From Chloracidobacterium sp. (GTDB taxonomy: Bacteria > Acidobacteriota > Blastocatellia > Pyrinomonadales > Pyrinomonadaceae): a DNA stretch of 17,921 bases. Below, one piece after another: positions 1 through 8,980 of this stretch; the first letter of the stretch is position 1; the number at the start of each line of letters is the position of its first letter. A program made the translations under genes and the position numbers. The notes beneath the pieces are model-generated. The model saw only the letters and a program-made list of their open reading frames with translations, did not search any database and had not been told where the DNA came from. The stretch covers positions 1 to 17,921 of the forward strand of contig JADJRV010000028.1 of NCBI GenBank assembly GCA_016712045.1, written 5' to 3'.

Positions 1-2321
1 TATATCGGTTCAACTAGCGAGATCGGTTTTCAGCCACCTTGTGTACCGAAGTCGTCAAGATAATTCAGTTTGACGAAGGCCGGCGAGTATTGCGACACGA
101 TCGAAGTTACGATCCACATAGACAATTCAATCACCGTGACCGACAACGGACGCGGCATTCCGACCGACATACATAAACAATTGGGACGTGGCGCGGCGGG
201 AGTCGTCATGACGGTACTACACGCGGGTGGTAAGTTTGACTCAAATTCATACAAGGTTTCGGCGGACTACGCCGTAGGCGTCCAGTTGCGTTAATTTTTT
301 TTTAAGAGCGAATACCTGAAGCTGGGAATTTGGCGTGACGGAAAGACGCACGAGAAGGAGTTTCGTGGCTGGAATCGCGGTCGGGTCTCTCAAACAGACA
401 GGCAAAACAACAAACGCGGCACAAAGATCACTTTCCGGCCGGATTCCTCCATCTTTGGAAACCACCGATTACAGTTTTGAAAAATTGTCGGAACGTCTCC
501 GCGAAAGGCGTTTTGAATAAAGGCATCCGCATTTATATCAGGACGAGCGCGACGAACAGAAATTCACACAGATTCTATTACAAAGGCGGCATTGCCGAAT
601 TCGTCAAGCATCTCAACAAAACAAATCCCGCTCACGACGAACCGCTCTTTCGAGCAGATCGAGGCCGATGTGTCGGTCGGAGTCGATGCAGTATAACGAC
701 TCTTACGACGAAAAGATCTTTTCGTTTGCCAACAACATCAATACGGTTGACGGCGGGACGCACCTGTCAGGATTTCGCGGCGCGATCACGCGAACGATCA
801 ATCACTACGCCGAACCGTCGGGCATGGTGAAAAACTCGAAAGTCGCGTTGACCGGCGACGACGTCCGCGAAGTCTGGTCGCCGTCATTTCCGGTCAAAAT
901 ACCGCAACCGCAGTTTGAAGGACAAACGAAGGGCAAGCTCAATTCTCGCCGGTCAAAGGACCCGGTCGAGTCGTTTCTTAACGAAAAGCTCGGAGACTTT
1001 TTTGAACAAAACCCTACGGTAGCCAAAAAGATCGTCGGCAAGGCGGTCGACGGTGCGCGCCCGCGATGCCGCCCGCAAGGCCTGAGATCGTTCGCAAAGC
1101 TGCATTGGGTACATCAACACTGCCCGGAAGCTCGCGGATTGTCAGGAAAAAGATCCGGCGTTGTCGGAAATCTACCTCGTCGAGGGAGATTCGGCCGGCG
1201 GTAGTGCGAAACAAGGTCGCGACCGTAAGAATCAGGCGGTTCTTCCGCTCAAAGGTAAGATCCTCAACGTCGAAAAGCGCGTTTCGACAAGATGCTCGGC
1301 CACGGCGAAATCAAGGCGCTGATCACGGCGCTCGGAACGGGTATCGGCAAGGAAGATTTTGATGTAACAAAGCTCCGTTATCACAGATCTGCCTGATGAC
1401 CGACGCTGACGTTGACGGCAGCCATATCCGCACGTTGCTGCTCACATTTTTCTATCGGCAGATGCCGGAACTGCTTGAGAACGGCTTTGTTTATATCTCC
1501 CAGCCGCCGCTTTTCAAGGTAAAACGCGGCAAGAAAGAAGAATACATCAAGGATGAAAAGGCGATGTTCGCTATCTGATGCGGATGGCGACGGGCGATTC
1601 GCAGATCAGCTCGGACGCTCCGGCCGATCGAGGGACGTGAGCTTTCTAAGGCTCTCGAACAGACGACCGAACTCAAAAATTACTCGGCTCGGCTCGCACG
1701 CCGTCTGCACAACGACGCGGGGGCTTGTCAGTCCTGATCCTCGAGGCTTTCGCCGGAAAAGACGGTATTTTGACCAAAAATCAGGTTCATCTCAGAAAAA
1801 TATTTGGCGAGCAGGACATGATGGCCGAGATCGAGGGCAAACTTATCAACGCCGGTTTTAACGCCGAGCTGACGGGCGACGCGGGCACGGATTGCTCGAG
1901 ATCGACATCAGTTATCCAAACGGCCAAGGCGTCAAGATCGATTGGAATCTCGCAAGCTATGTCGAATTTCAAAAAGGCCATCGAGCTAAAACGCACGCTT
2001 GATACAGATTTCCCCGGCCCTTTCATCCTTGGTGAAAACGGCAGCAGCGAGACACTCGCGACCCGCGAAGAGCTGCTCGAAAGGTAATGGCGATGGCCAA
2101 AAGACCTTACTATCCAGCGTTACAAGGGTCTCGGCGAGATGAACCCCGAACAGCTTTGGGAAACCACGATGGACCCGGAAAAGCGGACGATGCTGCAGGT
2201 GCGTATCGAAGACGCGATCGAGACCGACAGCATATTTACGGTGCTAATGGGCGATCAAGTCGAACCGCGACGTAAATTTATCGAAGACAACGCCCTCGAC
2301 GTTAAGAATTTGGATGTCTAA
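1..2321 (+). CDS. gyrB: DNA gyrase subunit B (5' end outside window, many frameshifts)
   Basis: GyrB is the ATPase subunit of the type II topoisomerase that introduces negative supercoils. The window opens at the YIG of the family's MYIG motif, so roughly 25-30 N-terminal residues are missing. Reading across all three forward frames gives a continuous GyrB. It has the GHKL ATPase motif DNGRGIP (about 142-162), the HAGGKFDSNSYKVS segment (about 220-260), the TOPRIM EGDSAGGSA (1182-1208), the metal-binding TDADVDGSHI (about 1399-1428) and QRYKGLGEMNPEQLWETTMD (about 2115-2174), and ends NLDV-TAA. About 170 residues lie between the TOPRIM core and QRYKGLGEMN, as in the long E. coli-type GyrB; the short Gram-positive form lacks them. 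More than ten single-base indels interrupt the frame, for example near 34, 47, 57, 71, 78, 255-300, 480, 1285 and 1570. Because the protein is essential and its motifs are intact, these are most likely sequence errors. A terminator follows at 2331. Confidence 0.96.
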
Positions 2322-2330
2322 TGACCGTCA

Positions 2331-2357
2331 GAACCCCGACCGTTCGGGGTTCTTTTT
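2331..2357 (+). terminator. Rho-independent terminator of gyrB
   Basis: A perfect 9-bp stem (GAACCCCGA 2331-2339 with TCGGGGTTC 2344-2352), a 4-nt CCGT loop and a run of five T (2353-2357). It starts 10 bp after the gyrB stop. Confidence 0.9.
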
Positions 2358-2373
2358 GGTAAAAAAATAAAAT

Positions 2374-2922
2374 ATGAAAAAAATTATTGTCACTCTCATG
2401 TTATCCCTTGGAATTTTTGCAGCCACAGCTTCGGCTCAAACACCGCCGAAATTTTCCCAGTACGCGGCAAAGGTTGAAAAGGTCAAAAACGTCACCGTCA
2501 ACCTAAAAAGCCACAAGGACGCCTCGATGTTTCGTACCAATTGCGCAACGCCGCGAAAGAAGGCGTGAATTTTGCCGGGCATTTTATCTTGACGGGCTGG
2601 GGCTGCGGTACGAATTGTTCGCAATGGGCGGTAATTGACGAGAAACGGAAAGGTATTCTTTCCGAAAGAGTTTGCCGGAACAGGTTCAGGATTTTGCGAA
2701 CTGCCCAAAAACGGACTGCCGTCCGATGCACCTAAACAAGAAGAACCGGAATATCCCGATGTTGTGATATTCAAGGCCAACAGCCGGATGGTCGTAATCA
2801 ATGGATTTACCGGCGGCGGGTTAAATGAAGACAATGCAAAATGCGGAAATTACTTTTGGTGGACCGGCACCAAGCTCAAACAAGTTAAATTCATCGAGGG
2901 CAAACGCGTCGACAATCCGTAA
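2374..2922 (+). CDS. Exported small protein with GWGCGTNC motif, function unknown
   Basis: Reconstructed as about 182 residues. The N-terminus MKKIIVTLMLSLGIFAATASA is a typical Sec signal peptide, with cleavage expected after ASA, so the mature protein should be periplasmic or secreted. The mature part has NAAKEGVNFAGHF, then GWGCGTNCSQWAVID, a KVFFP strand, and further Cys near GFCEL and AKCGNYFWW. The paired cysteines suit disulphides in an oxidising compartment. I recall similar GWGC-type secreted proteins in proteobacteria without an assigned function. Two frameshifts, near 2530 and 2640 (a short A run), split the frame. The start lies only 16 bp after the gyrB terminator and has no visible Shine-Dalgarno, so readthrough or a promoter overlapping the terminator is needed. 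The stop is 3 bp from the stop of the convergent gene at 2926. Confidence 0.75.
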
Positions 2923-2925
2923 GCT

Positions 2926-3981
2926 TTAAACAACATCCTGTCTCGACACGGCATCGATCTCAAGCACGAGGTCGGCGCCGTATGCTTTTGCGGGGGTTTG
3001 ATAACCCGCGGTGAAATTGCCGGCGAGGATCTTTTCGGCAATATTCAAAGCCGCGATAGCGAATCAGTGTAAGGTGTAGCCTTCGGGGCCCGGAGACGGG
3101 ATTCAACTTTGTTGCCGTTTCCGTCTGATGCTTCCCCCCCATAACAACGTGCGGCCTTTTTCGCGTTCGGCGTCGGACGGGCCTCCGGCAGGAATTTTCT
3201 TTTGCAGATAGTTTTGAAACGGCCCGGTCGCGAGCAGCCAGCCGATGTATCGGGCGGCTTTCATCATCTTTAGATTTGATGGCGGCACGATCGTGAAAAC
3301 CTCTATATTTGGGATGCCGGTCGAGTAAAATGCCGTCGCAACGTCGCCCCACGGGATGGTCACACCTGTCTTGACGACGCCCTCGCCAAAATCGATCTCG
3401 CGTGTTTTCCACGCCGAGGGGACGCCGGTGATCTTGCCGTCGCGGCGGATCGCTCCGCCTCTGCCAACGTTCATTGTCATCGTCGCTTGGGTGCCGTGCG
3501 AGATGCGGCCCATGCCGTAAAAGGCTAGGGATAAATGAGTTGCGGACGACAGGCGGTCTTTTAGATGGCGGGCGAGACAGTCGCTCAGGACAACATCAAA
3601 CCCGACACCGGGCATAACCATGGTCGGCATCCTGTGCCTTTTGGTCAAAAGCCGCACGTTTCGAGACGCTGATCTCGCCGGTGATGTCGGTGTAATGTTT
3701 TTTGTTTCGCAGACAAGCCTTGACCATCGGAGCGCTCGTGATCGAAAACGGCCCGGCGCAATGCAGCACCATATCGACCTCTTGCAGAGCGGCGTCGACA
3801 CGGCCGGTTTCGTCGAGGGAAAAAGATGCGGTATTCGAGATGATGCTTTTTTCGCCAATTCTTCGACCGCGATCGCGTTGCGGCCAGCGAGGATCGGTTT
3901 TAGCCCGCGTTCGGCAGCCATCCGTGTGATCAACTCGCCTGTGTAACCGTTTGCTCCGTAGATCAGGAATGTGTTGCTCAT
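2926..3981 (-). CDS. Saccharopine dehydrogenase-like NAD(P)-binding oxidoreductase (trans-acting enoyl reductase type)
   Basis: About 352 residues. It opens MSNTFLIYGANGYTGELI, a Rossmann dinucleotide-binding loop (GxxGxxG type) found in the saccharopine dehydrogenase / trans-acting enoyl reductase superfamily. Further family signatures are VLHCAGPF, HYTDITGE and MPGVGFDVV, in the expected order. The C-terminal part (GPFQNYLQKKI, then GYQTPAKAYGADLVLEID) matches the family's closing region. The substrate cannot be read from the sequence; relatives include sugar- and lipid-linked reductases, and many are uncharacterised. Frameshifts near 3850, 3650, 3115 and 3060 interrupt it. It starts 7 bp after the aat stop, so the two are almost certainly co-transcribed. 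Its 3' end abuts the convergent gene at 2374-2922. Confidence 0.85.
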
Positions 3982-3988
3982 AATATTG

Positions 3989-4681
3989 TCAGAAAAGCGT
4001 CAGGCCTAAATTTTGTGTTGCTTTGAGTTTATCCAAAAACTCGCCGCGGTCAATCTCTTTTGCACCTAGAGCGTTGAGGTGAAGGGTCATTACTTGCGTA
4101 TCCAGCCAAGTTGAACCACGGCTTTTCAAGTGATCGATCAAAAAGAGTAGCGAGAGTTTAGAGGCGTTAGGTGCCTTATAAAACATCGATTCGCCGCAGA
4201 AAACACCACCGGCGTCAATGCCGTAAAGTCCGCCGACAAGGTTGCCACCAGCGTCCCAAGCCTCGATGCTATGCGCCATGCCGTCTTTGTGCAGTTGTGT
4301 AAATACCTGCTCAAATTCCGGCGTGATCCACGTGCCGCGTTGGCGGGGGCGATAGGCGAGCGAACGCCTCGTGCATCACGGTCGCAAAGGCTTTGTCGAT
4401 GGTGAATGTAAAGTCACCTTTGCGGCGTTCTTTTTCGAGGCTTCGGGGAGTGCGTAGATCCGCAAAATCCAGGATCGCACGCTCTTCGGGGCAATGCCAC
4501 GGCAGCGGGATGCCATCGGTGTACCAAGGGAAAATGCCTTTTAGATAGGCCTCGCGAACAGTATCAACGGTCAGAGGCGTGCCAAACGAGATGACATCAT
4601 GCGAACGGAAAAGGTATTCGCCGATTTCGACCCAGTCGGGGTAATCGAAGGTTTTGGATCGGGAAAGCTCAGGAAAGGCAT
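3989..4681 (-). CDS. aat: Leucyl/phenylalanyl-tRNA--protein transferase
   Basis: Aat transfers Leu or Phe from aminoacyl-tRNA to N-terminal Arg/Lys of proteins, creating an N-degron for ClpS/ClpAP in the cytoplasm. Family motifs appear in order: a DYPDWVEIGEYLF leader, KGIFPWY, PLPWHCPEERAIL, TWITPEFEQVF, AHSIEAWD, GGLYGIDAGGVFCGESMFY, ASKLSLLFLIDHL, LDTQVMTLHLNALGAKEI. The reconstruction is about 230 residues, the usual length. I chose the ATG at 4679-4681 because it gives MPFLSFPDPK, matching the FPDP-type leader of acidobacterial relatives. An in-frame extension upstream would translate the adjacent repeat and is unlikely. Frameshifts lie near 4650 and 4345. It is the middle gene of a minus-strand group (MATE, aat, dehydrogenase); a hairpin repeat separates it from the MATE gene. 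Confidence 0.93.
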
Positions 4682-4689
4682 AAATTAAC

Positions 4690-4760
4690 CACAGATTAAC
4701 ACAGATGAACACAGATTTAATAGGACTGCTCTCATCAGTGTTTATCTGTGTCTATCTGTG
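4690..4760. repeat. Hairpin-forming intergenic repeat of CACAGAT units
   Basis: The left arm (4690-4716) has three CACAGAT heptamers at exactly 10-bp spacing, separated by TAA and GAA. The right arm (4734-4760) has the mirror image: ATCAGTG (one change), ATCTGTG and ATCTGTG, again at 10-bp spacing. The arms can pair over 27 bp around a 17-nt loop (4717-4733). It lies between the MATE stop (4770) and the aat start (4681). I recall similar CACAGATTAACACAGATG-type repeats scattered between genes in several environmental phyla. This is a REP-like element by structure; no function is shown. Only one copy is in this window. Confidence 0.85.
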
Positions 4761-4769
4761 TTAGTTTTT

Positions 4770-6173
4770 CTAAACCGTCTTAGGTTCCACTTGCCGCGTC
4801 TAAAAGTAATCCGCTGGCGACCGCTAGCAAGAGAACGACAGTGTGATCGCCCAAAAAACACCATCCAGCCCAAAAGTTAAACCGATATGCCAGTGCATAA
4901 GCGAGTGGTATCTCAAATATCAAAATACGAAGCAGATTGAGATATGTCGGCGTCAAGTGTCGCCCGCCCCGTTAAACGCAGTTTCCGAGCACCATACCGA
5001 GGCCGTAAAATGCAAAGCCGTAAGCGATGATGTGCGGCAGCCGGTACCGTACCGCAACACCTCTGGTTCTGTGTAAATGTGCCGATGATCGGATGCGAAA
5101 ATATCAAAAGATCAGACCAATCGCAAAGTAAGCGGCGTTAAACCACGCGGCTTTCCACACCGGCCTCGGCACGATCGGGTTTTCCGGCTCCGAGATTCTG
5201 CCCGACCATTGTTGCGGCGGCATTGCTCAATCCGAGAGCCGGTAGCAATGCAAACATCACGACCCTAAGAGCAATGACATATCCGGCAATGGCAACTTCA
5301 CCAAAGCCAGCCATTATCGGCATCAAGCCCAGTCAACTGGCGTGGCTACCAGCAATTGAAGCACCGCCGGTCAAGAGGGCTTTATCAGACTCAAAGTAGC
5401 GTCGGATCAAACCGCCAGCTATCACGGCTAATATGGATGCGGCCGCCGGCCCGAAACAGATGCCACGCCGCGTAAAGCACACCCACGCTGCGACCGATGG
5501 TCGTTCCGACCGCCGCACCCGTTACTCCAAGCTCCGGAAAGAACGATACGCCGAAAATAAAACACGGCGAGAGGAGCATATTTAACCCGTTTGCCAAAAT
5601 AAGGACACGCATCGCGATAGCCGCATCACCTGCTCCGCGAAAGATCGCCATTTAACAGAATATGAATAGCACGGCGCATTACCACCGACCATGATCCGCA
5701 TAAATTGCGAACTGCCAAGATATGCGGTTTTGCTCCTAACAAGGTGAGAATCTGGGGGCAAAAATGATCCTCTTGCGCTGATAACGACCGAAACGGTGAC
5801 GCCACCAATAGATGACGTGGGCGGCCGACTTTGCGGCCCCGCGGCATCCTTTTCGCCTGTCCGGCGGGCAACCGTCGCCGTCGCGCTGATCGCAAGCCCG
5901 ATGCGACCGCGTAGATCAGGACCATGACGGATTCGGTAAGGCCGACGATCGCAACGGCATCGGCGCCGAGTTTTGCGACAAAGAAAGTATCCACGACCGC
6001 AAACAGGCTCTCCATACTCATTTCGAGTATCATCGGCACTGCAAGAAATATACCAAGGCCGCGGATCGCCCCGTCAGTGAAATCCCGACTGGACCCACGA
6101 ACCGCTTCGCGCAATACACGCCAAAATGAATTATCGACCGCCTCCGCAGACGGAGTTTCAGAATTAAAGACAT
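4770..6173 (-). CDS. MATE family multidrug/cation antiporter
   Basis: Inner-membrane efflux protein of the MATE (NorM/DinF-like) superfamily, exporting drugs or metabolites in exchange for Na+ or H+. Reconstructed at about 467 residues, near the family norm. Recognisable parts are GLGIFLAVPMILEMSMESLF followed by VVDTFFVAKLGADAVAIVGL (first helices), FRGAGDAAIAMRVLILAN, GVTGAAVGTTIGRSVG, ALPALGLSNAAATMVGQNLG, FYGLGMVLGN, and LNLLRILIFEIPLAYALAYR near the end. The start is the ATG at 6171-6173, with AAGG 8 nt upstream; after one restored base it reads SETPSAEAVDNSFW, matching the leader I recall for acidobacterial MATE proteins. At least six frameshifts occur, near 6160, 5880, 5650, 5460, 5330 and 5120. 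The stop at 4770 assumes one more missing base in the last codons. Confidence 0.9.
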
Positions 6174-6423
6174 AAAATTACCTTAAAGGATCAAGAGTGG
6201 TGGCACGAGAGGTGCCGGAAAGCCCAGGTTTTGCGCGGCATAGGCGCTGGTATCGAGCACTAAATTATGAGGTTCGCTTAGCGGATGGTCGGCTTCATAG
6301 TTTTTTGAATATAGCACAAGACATTTGAGTCCAAAAGGAGAACTAAAGAAAGTGAGCGTTGTCACAATCCGGTGCAGAAATCCGGTTAAAATTTTTCAAA
6401 TGCGGTGAAAATATTTTTGTTAA

Positions 6424-7542
6424 ATGAATAAGCTTTCACGTCGCAGATTTCTTCGATCCATAACGGCAACGACCTAGTTGCGGTTGTCGGCGATCATCAG
6501 TTTTACAATATTTCAACTCAAGCCGTCCGTTCGAACTCCTCGTGGTCGGAGATTCGCTCATTTGGGGACAAGGGCTCGAGGAGAAGGACAAGTTCTATTC
6601 CCTCGTCGCAGAATGGCTGCGACGTGAGGCTTTCGGGAAACCTTGCGACGTTAATATGAAGGTCAAAGCTCACTCCGGAGCAACGATCTTCTTTGACCCA
6701 AAAGAGGCCGCCAAGTATCGCGCCGCGGGTCGCGACGAAAACCATTTCTACAAAGGCGAGGTCAATGTATCGACGCCAAGCATATCGAAACAGGTCGAGA
6801 CCGCAGCAGCCGAATATAGTTTGCAAGGACGGACCCGCGGAGCGGACCTGGTGTTATTAACCGCGGGTGTGACAGATATATCCGTTGAGGGCGTTCTCAA
6901 CCCATACGAGGACCCTCAAAAGCTCAAGCCTTTGATCGAGGAAGTGTGTGGAAAGAGGGTGGGCAAATTGCTCGAGCAAATCGGTCAATCCAATCCTGAT
7001 GCAGATCGGGGTGATCGGCTACTACCCTATGTTATCGAAGAGATCGTCGCGAAAAGCCGTCTTCAATGCGTGGCTCGAGGTGCTTGATGTTCCAAACTGG
7101 AAACAAGGTTTTGCAAATAACCCGATAATGCGTCCGATCTTGTTCGGTCGGCTTTTCAACAGGGCGGTCGAAAGATCACGGATATGGTCCGCTGAGTCCG
7201 ACCGGCAGCTAAAAAAGTCAATTGCTGAACATAACTCCAAGGTAGGCCGCGAACAAGCGATATTTATTTCATCACCCTTGACGGAAGAAAATACAGCCGA
7301 AGCACCGAATACACTGCTTTTTCCGAATGCGAAAGAACGGAACCGTTGAAGATCCTCAATACTTGGCTCGTAAATCGGACTGTAAAGAGGCATTCGTAGA
7401 TCTCGAACGAACGACGGGTATTAAATACCACTTGAAACGTTGTACAGTCGCTGCAGTTGGGCATCCAAACCCAGCAGGAGCAAGATCCTATTTCGAAGCG
7501 ATCAAAACTGCTATTAAGCCGATCCTCACCCCGCCAAGTTAG
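6424..7542 (+). CDS. Tat-exported SGNH/GDSL-type hydrolase-like protein
   Basis: About 372 residues reconstructed. The start MNKLSRRRFLRSITAT carries a twin-arginine (SRRRFL) export motif, pointing to the periplasm. Block I of the SGNH fold is FELLVVGDSLIWGQGL, with the nucleophile Ser at 6554-6556. A block II Gly fits AHSGATI, and block V is VGHPNPAGARSYF with the catalytic His at 7462-7464. The block III position reads TAGVTD where Asn would be expected in GxND. The middle (about 6990-7330) is an insertion rich in charged residues. The natural substrate (ester, carbohydrate ester or lipid) cannot be deduced. Frameshifts lie at about 6475 (in-frame TAG right after the signal), 6990 and 7335. 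It diverges from the MATE gene across 250 bp in which I see no other gene. Confidence 0.72.
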
Positions 7543-7549
7543 GAAAGTG

Positions 7550-7579
7550 TTTCCATCCATCTGCCCAAATCGCTATACT
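7550..7579 (+). promoter_or_regulatory. Candidate sigma70 promoter for mnmA
   Basis: -35 TTTCCA (7550-7555, 4 of 6 consensus bases), an 18-bp spacer and -10 TATACT (7574-7579, 5 of 6). Transcription would start near 7586, giving a leader of about 11 nt before the mnmA ATG. Prediction by eye only. Confidence 0.4.
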
Positions 7580-7596
7580 CAAAGTTTGGTGTAGCG

Positions 7597-8705
7597 ATGA
7601 AGATTGCAGTAGCAATGAGTGGGGGCGTCGATTCGTCGGCAGCCGCAGCACTGTTAAAGAACAGGGGCACGATCTGGTCGGCTTTACGATGCAGCTCTGG
7701 AACCAGCGGCGTGGTGTGAGCGTCGATGAAAATGGCGATCCGCTTCCCAGTAGGTGATGCTCGCTTGACGACGTTTATGACGCGCGGCGCGTGGCCGAAT
7801 CGCTCGGGTTTCCTTTTTACGTCTTGAATCTCGAACGGGAATTTGAGGAATCAGTCGTCGAACCTTTTATCCAGAGCTATCTGTCGGGCGAAACACCCAT
7901 ACCTTGTGTTGCGTGTAACTCAAGGTTAAAATTTGCTTCGCTCGATAAAATGGCGATCTCTCTGGGCTGTGAAAAGGTTGCCACAGGGCATTACGCACGG
8001 GTTGAATACGACAAAGCCAATAACCGCTATCGGCTCTTTCGCGGCAGAAACCATTGGAAAGATCAGAGTTATTTTCTTTGGGAACTTACCCAAGAGCAGC
8101 TTTCGCATGCGTATTTTCCGCTTGGTGAAATGCAAAAAGAAGAGGTCCGCGACATCGCCCGCGAAGCCAAACTTTACACGGCCGAAAAGCAGGAATCACA
8201 GGAGATCTGTTTTGTCCCGGATGGCAAATATTCTGAGTTCATAGACCGTTACCTCGATCACGAGGGCCGGTCTGCCGAGACCCCTGGGGGGGGCGATATA
8301 GTCAATACGGCGGGCGAGACGATCGGTACGCACACTGGCATTCACCGTTACACTGTCGGCCAGCGGCGGGGTTTGGGAATTTCAAATGAAAAACCGCTCT
8401 ATGTAACACAGATAGAGCGTCTAAAGAATCAGATCATCGTCGGCGAAGAGGGTGAGCTTGATTCAATCGAATTTGTCGCGAAGGGCGTCAATTGGGTAGC
8501 ATTTGATGAGCCGGCGGAACCGGTCAGGGCTAATGTAAAGGTTCGATACCGGCACGAACCTGCTCCGGCGACGATCCACGCTTTGCCGGATAACGGGGCT
8601 CGGATCGTATTCGACGAACCGCAACGTGCAATAACCCCCGGACAGGCGACAATATTTTATAATGGAGATGAAGTTGTCGGTGGCGGTTGGATAGTTAAGA
8701 ATTAG
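7597..8705 (+). CDS. mnmA: tRNA-specific 2-thiouridylase MnmA
   Basis: MnmA adenylates and then thiolates U34 in the wobble position of Lys, Glu and Gln tRNAs, using persulfide sulfur. Visible features are the PP-loop MKIAVAMSGGVDSSAAA at the N-terminus, GFTMQLWNQ, and SLDDVYDARRVAESLGFPFY. The catalytic Cys is in PCVACNSRLKF and the second catalytic Cys in ESQEICFVPDG. GHYARVEYD, DQSYFLWEL and the C-terminal HRYTVGQRRGLGI with the PGQATIFYNGDEVVGGGWI barrel complete it. About 369 residues, a normal length. One frameshift lies near 7657. An in-frame TGA at 7755-7757 stands where relatives have the first Cys of a CCSLDD stretch, so a single C-to-A change explains it. No good Shine-Dalgarno is seen. 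The gene at 8719 follows after 13 bp. Confidence 0.96.
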
Positions 8706-8718
8706 GTAGGAAGATATT

Positions 8719-8904
8719 ATGCCAAAACCAAAAAAGAGACTTAGTAAAAGCGCAAAAGCCGCACAGAAACTGTTGAGTGATTCGAAAATGCTCGCGTCCG
8801 CCAAAGCGGCGGTTAACGGTGGACAGGAATTCAAATCGTCCGTGGTAACACCACGAGCAAACACCACAGCAATCAAACCGCGTCCGGAAAAGAAGAAAGG
8901 TTAA
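8719..8904 (+). CDS. Small basic protein, 61 aa, unknown
   Basis: Starts MPKPKKRLSKSAKAAQKLL and ends RPEKKKG. Lys/Arg residues make up about a quarter of the chain and cluster at both ends; no membrane segment, no Cys. It has a good ribosome site: TAGGAAG 6 nt before the ATG. It lies 13 bp after the mnmA stop and before a strong terminator, so it is probably the second gene of an mnmA operon. The composition suggests nucleic-acid or ribosome binding, but this is inference from charge only. I do not recognise a named family. Confidence 0.72.
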   Translation: MPKPKKRLSKSAKAAQKLLSDSKMLASAKAAVNGGQEFKSSVVTPRANTTAIKPRPEKKKG

Positions 8905-8925
8905 GCTCACTTTCTCGATCACACA

Positions 8926-8966
8926 CAAATGTAAAAGAGGCGGATAAACCGCCTCTTTTACATTTG
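8926..8966. terminator. Bidirectional terminator between the 61-aa gene and the bactofilin gene
   Basis: A perfect 18-bp inverted repeat (8926-8943 with 8949-8966) around a 5-nt ATAAA loop. The GC-rich core GAGGCGG is next to the loop and A/T-rich flanks supply U runs on both strands (CTCTTTTACATTTG read either way). It sits between convergent genes ending at 8904 and 8981. Confidence 0.88.
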
Positions 8967-8980
8967 ATTTACGTTCGAGA

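Noticed and set aside
1..2321. gyrB as a true pseudogene
   Set aside because: All catalytic motifs are intact across the breaks and the gene is essential. The indel density falls steadily to the right, as expected for sequence error.
4682..4712. Upstream start for aat inside the repeat
   Set aside because: It would translate the palindromic repeat into MFICVNLWLI, unlike any Aat N-terminus; the ATG at 4679-4681 gives a family-like leader after one base is restored.
4690..4760. CRISPR-like repeat array
   Set aside because: The units are 7 bp with 3-bp spacers and are arranged as an inverted pair, far from any CRISPR repeat/spacer geometry; no cas gene is nearby.
6183..6365. 60-codon minus-strand frame upstream of the MATE gene
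   Set aside because: No recognisable motif and no good ribosome site; it occupies the leader region of the MATE gene and is best explained as chance.
7755..7757. Selenocysteine at the mnmA TGA
   Set aside because: The position is not one of the two catalytic Cys, and I see no SECIS-like stem directly after it that would justify recoding; a base error is simpler.
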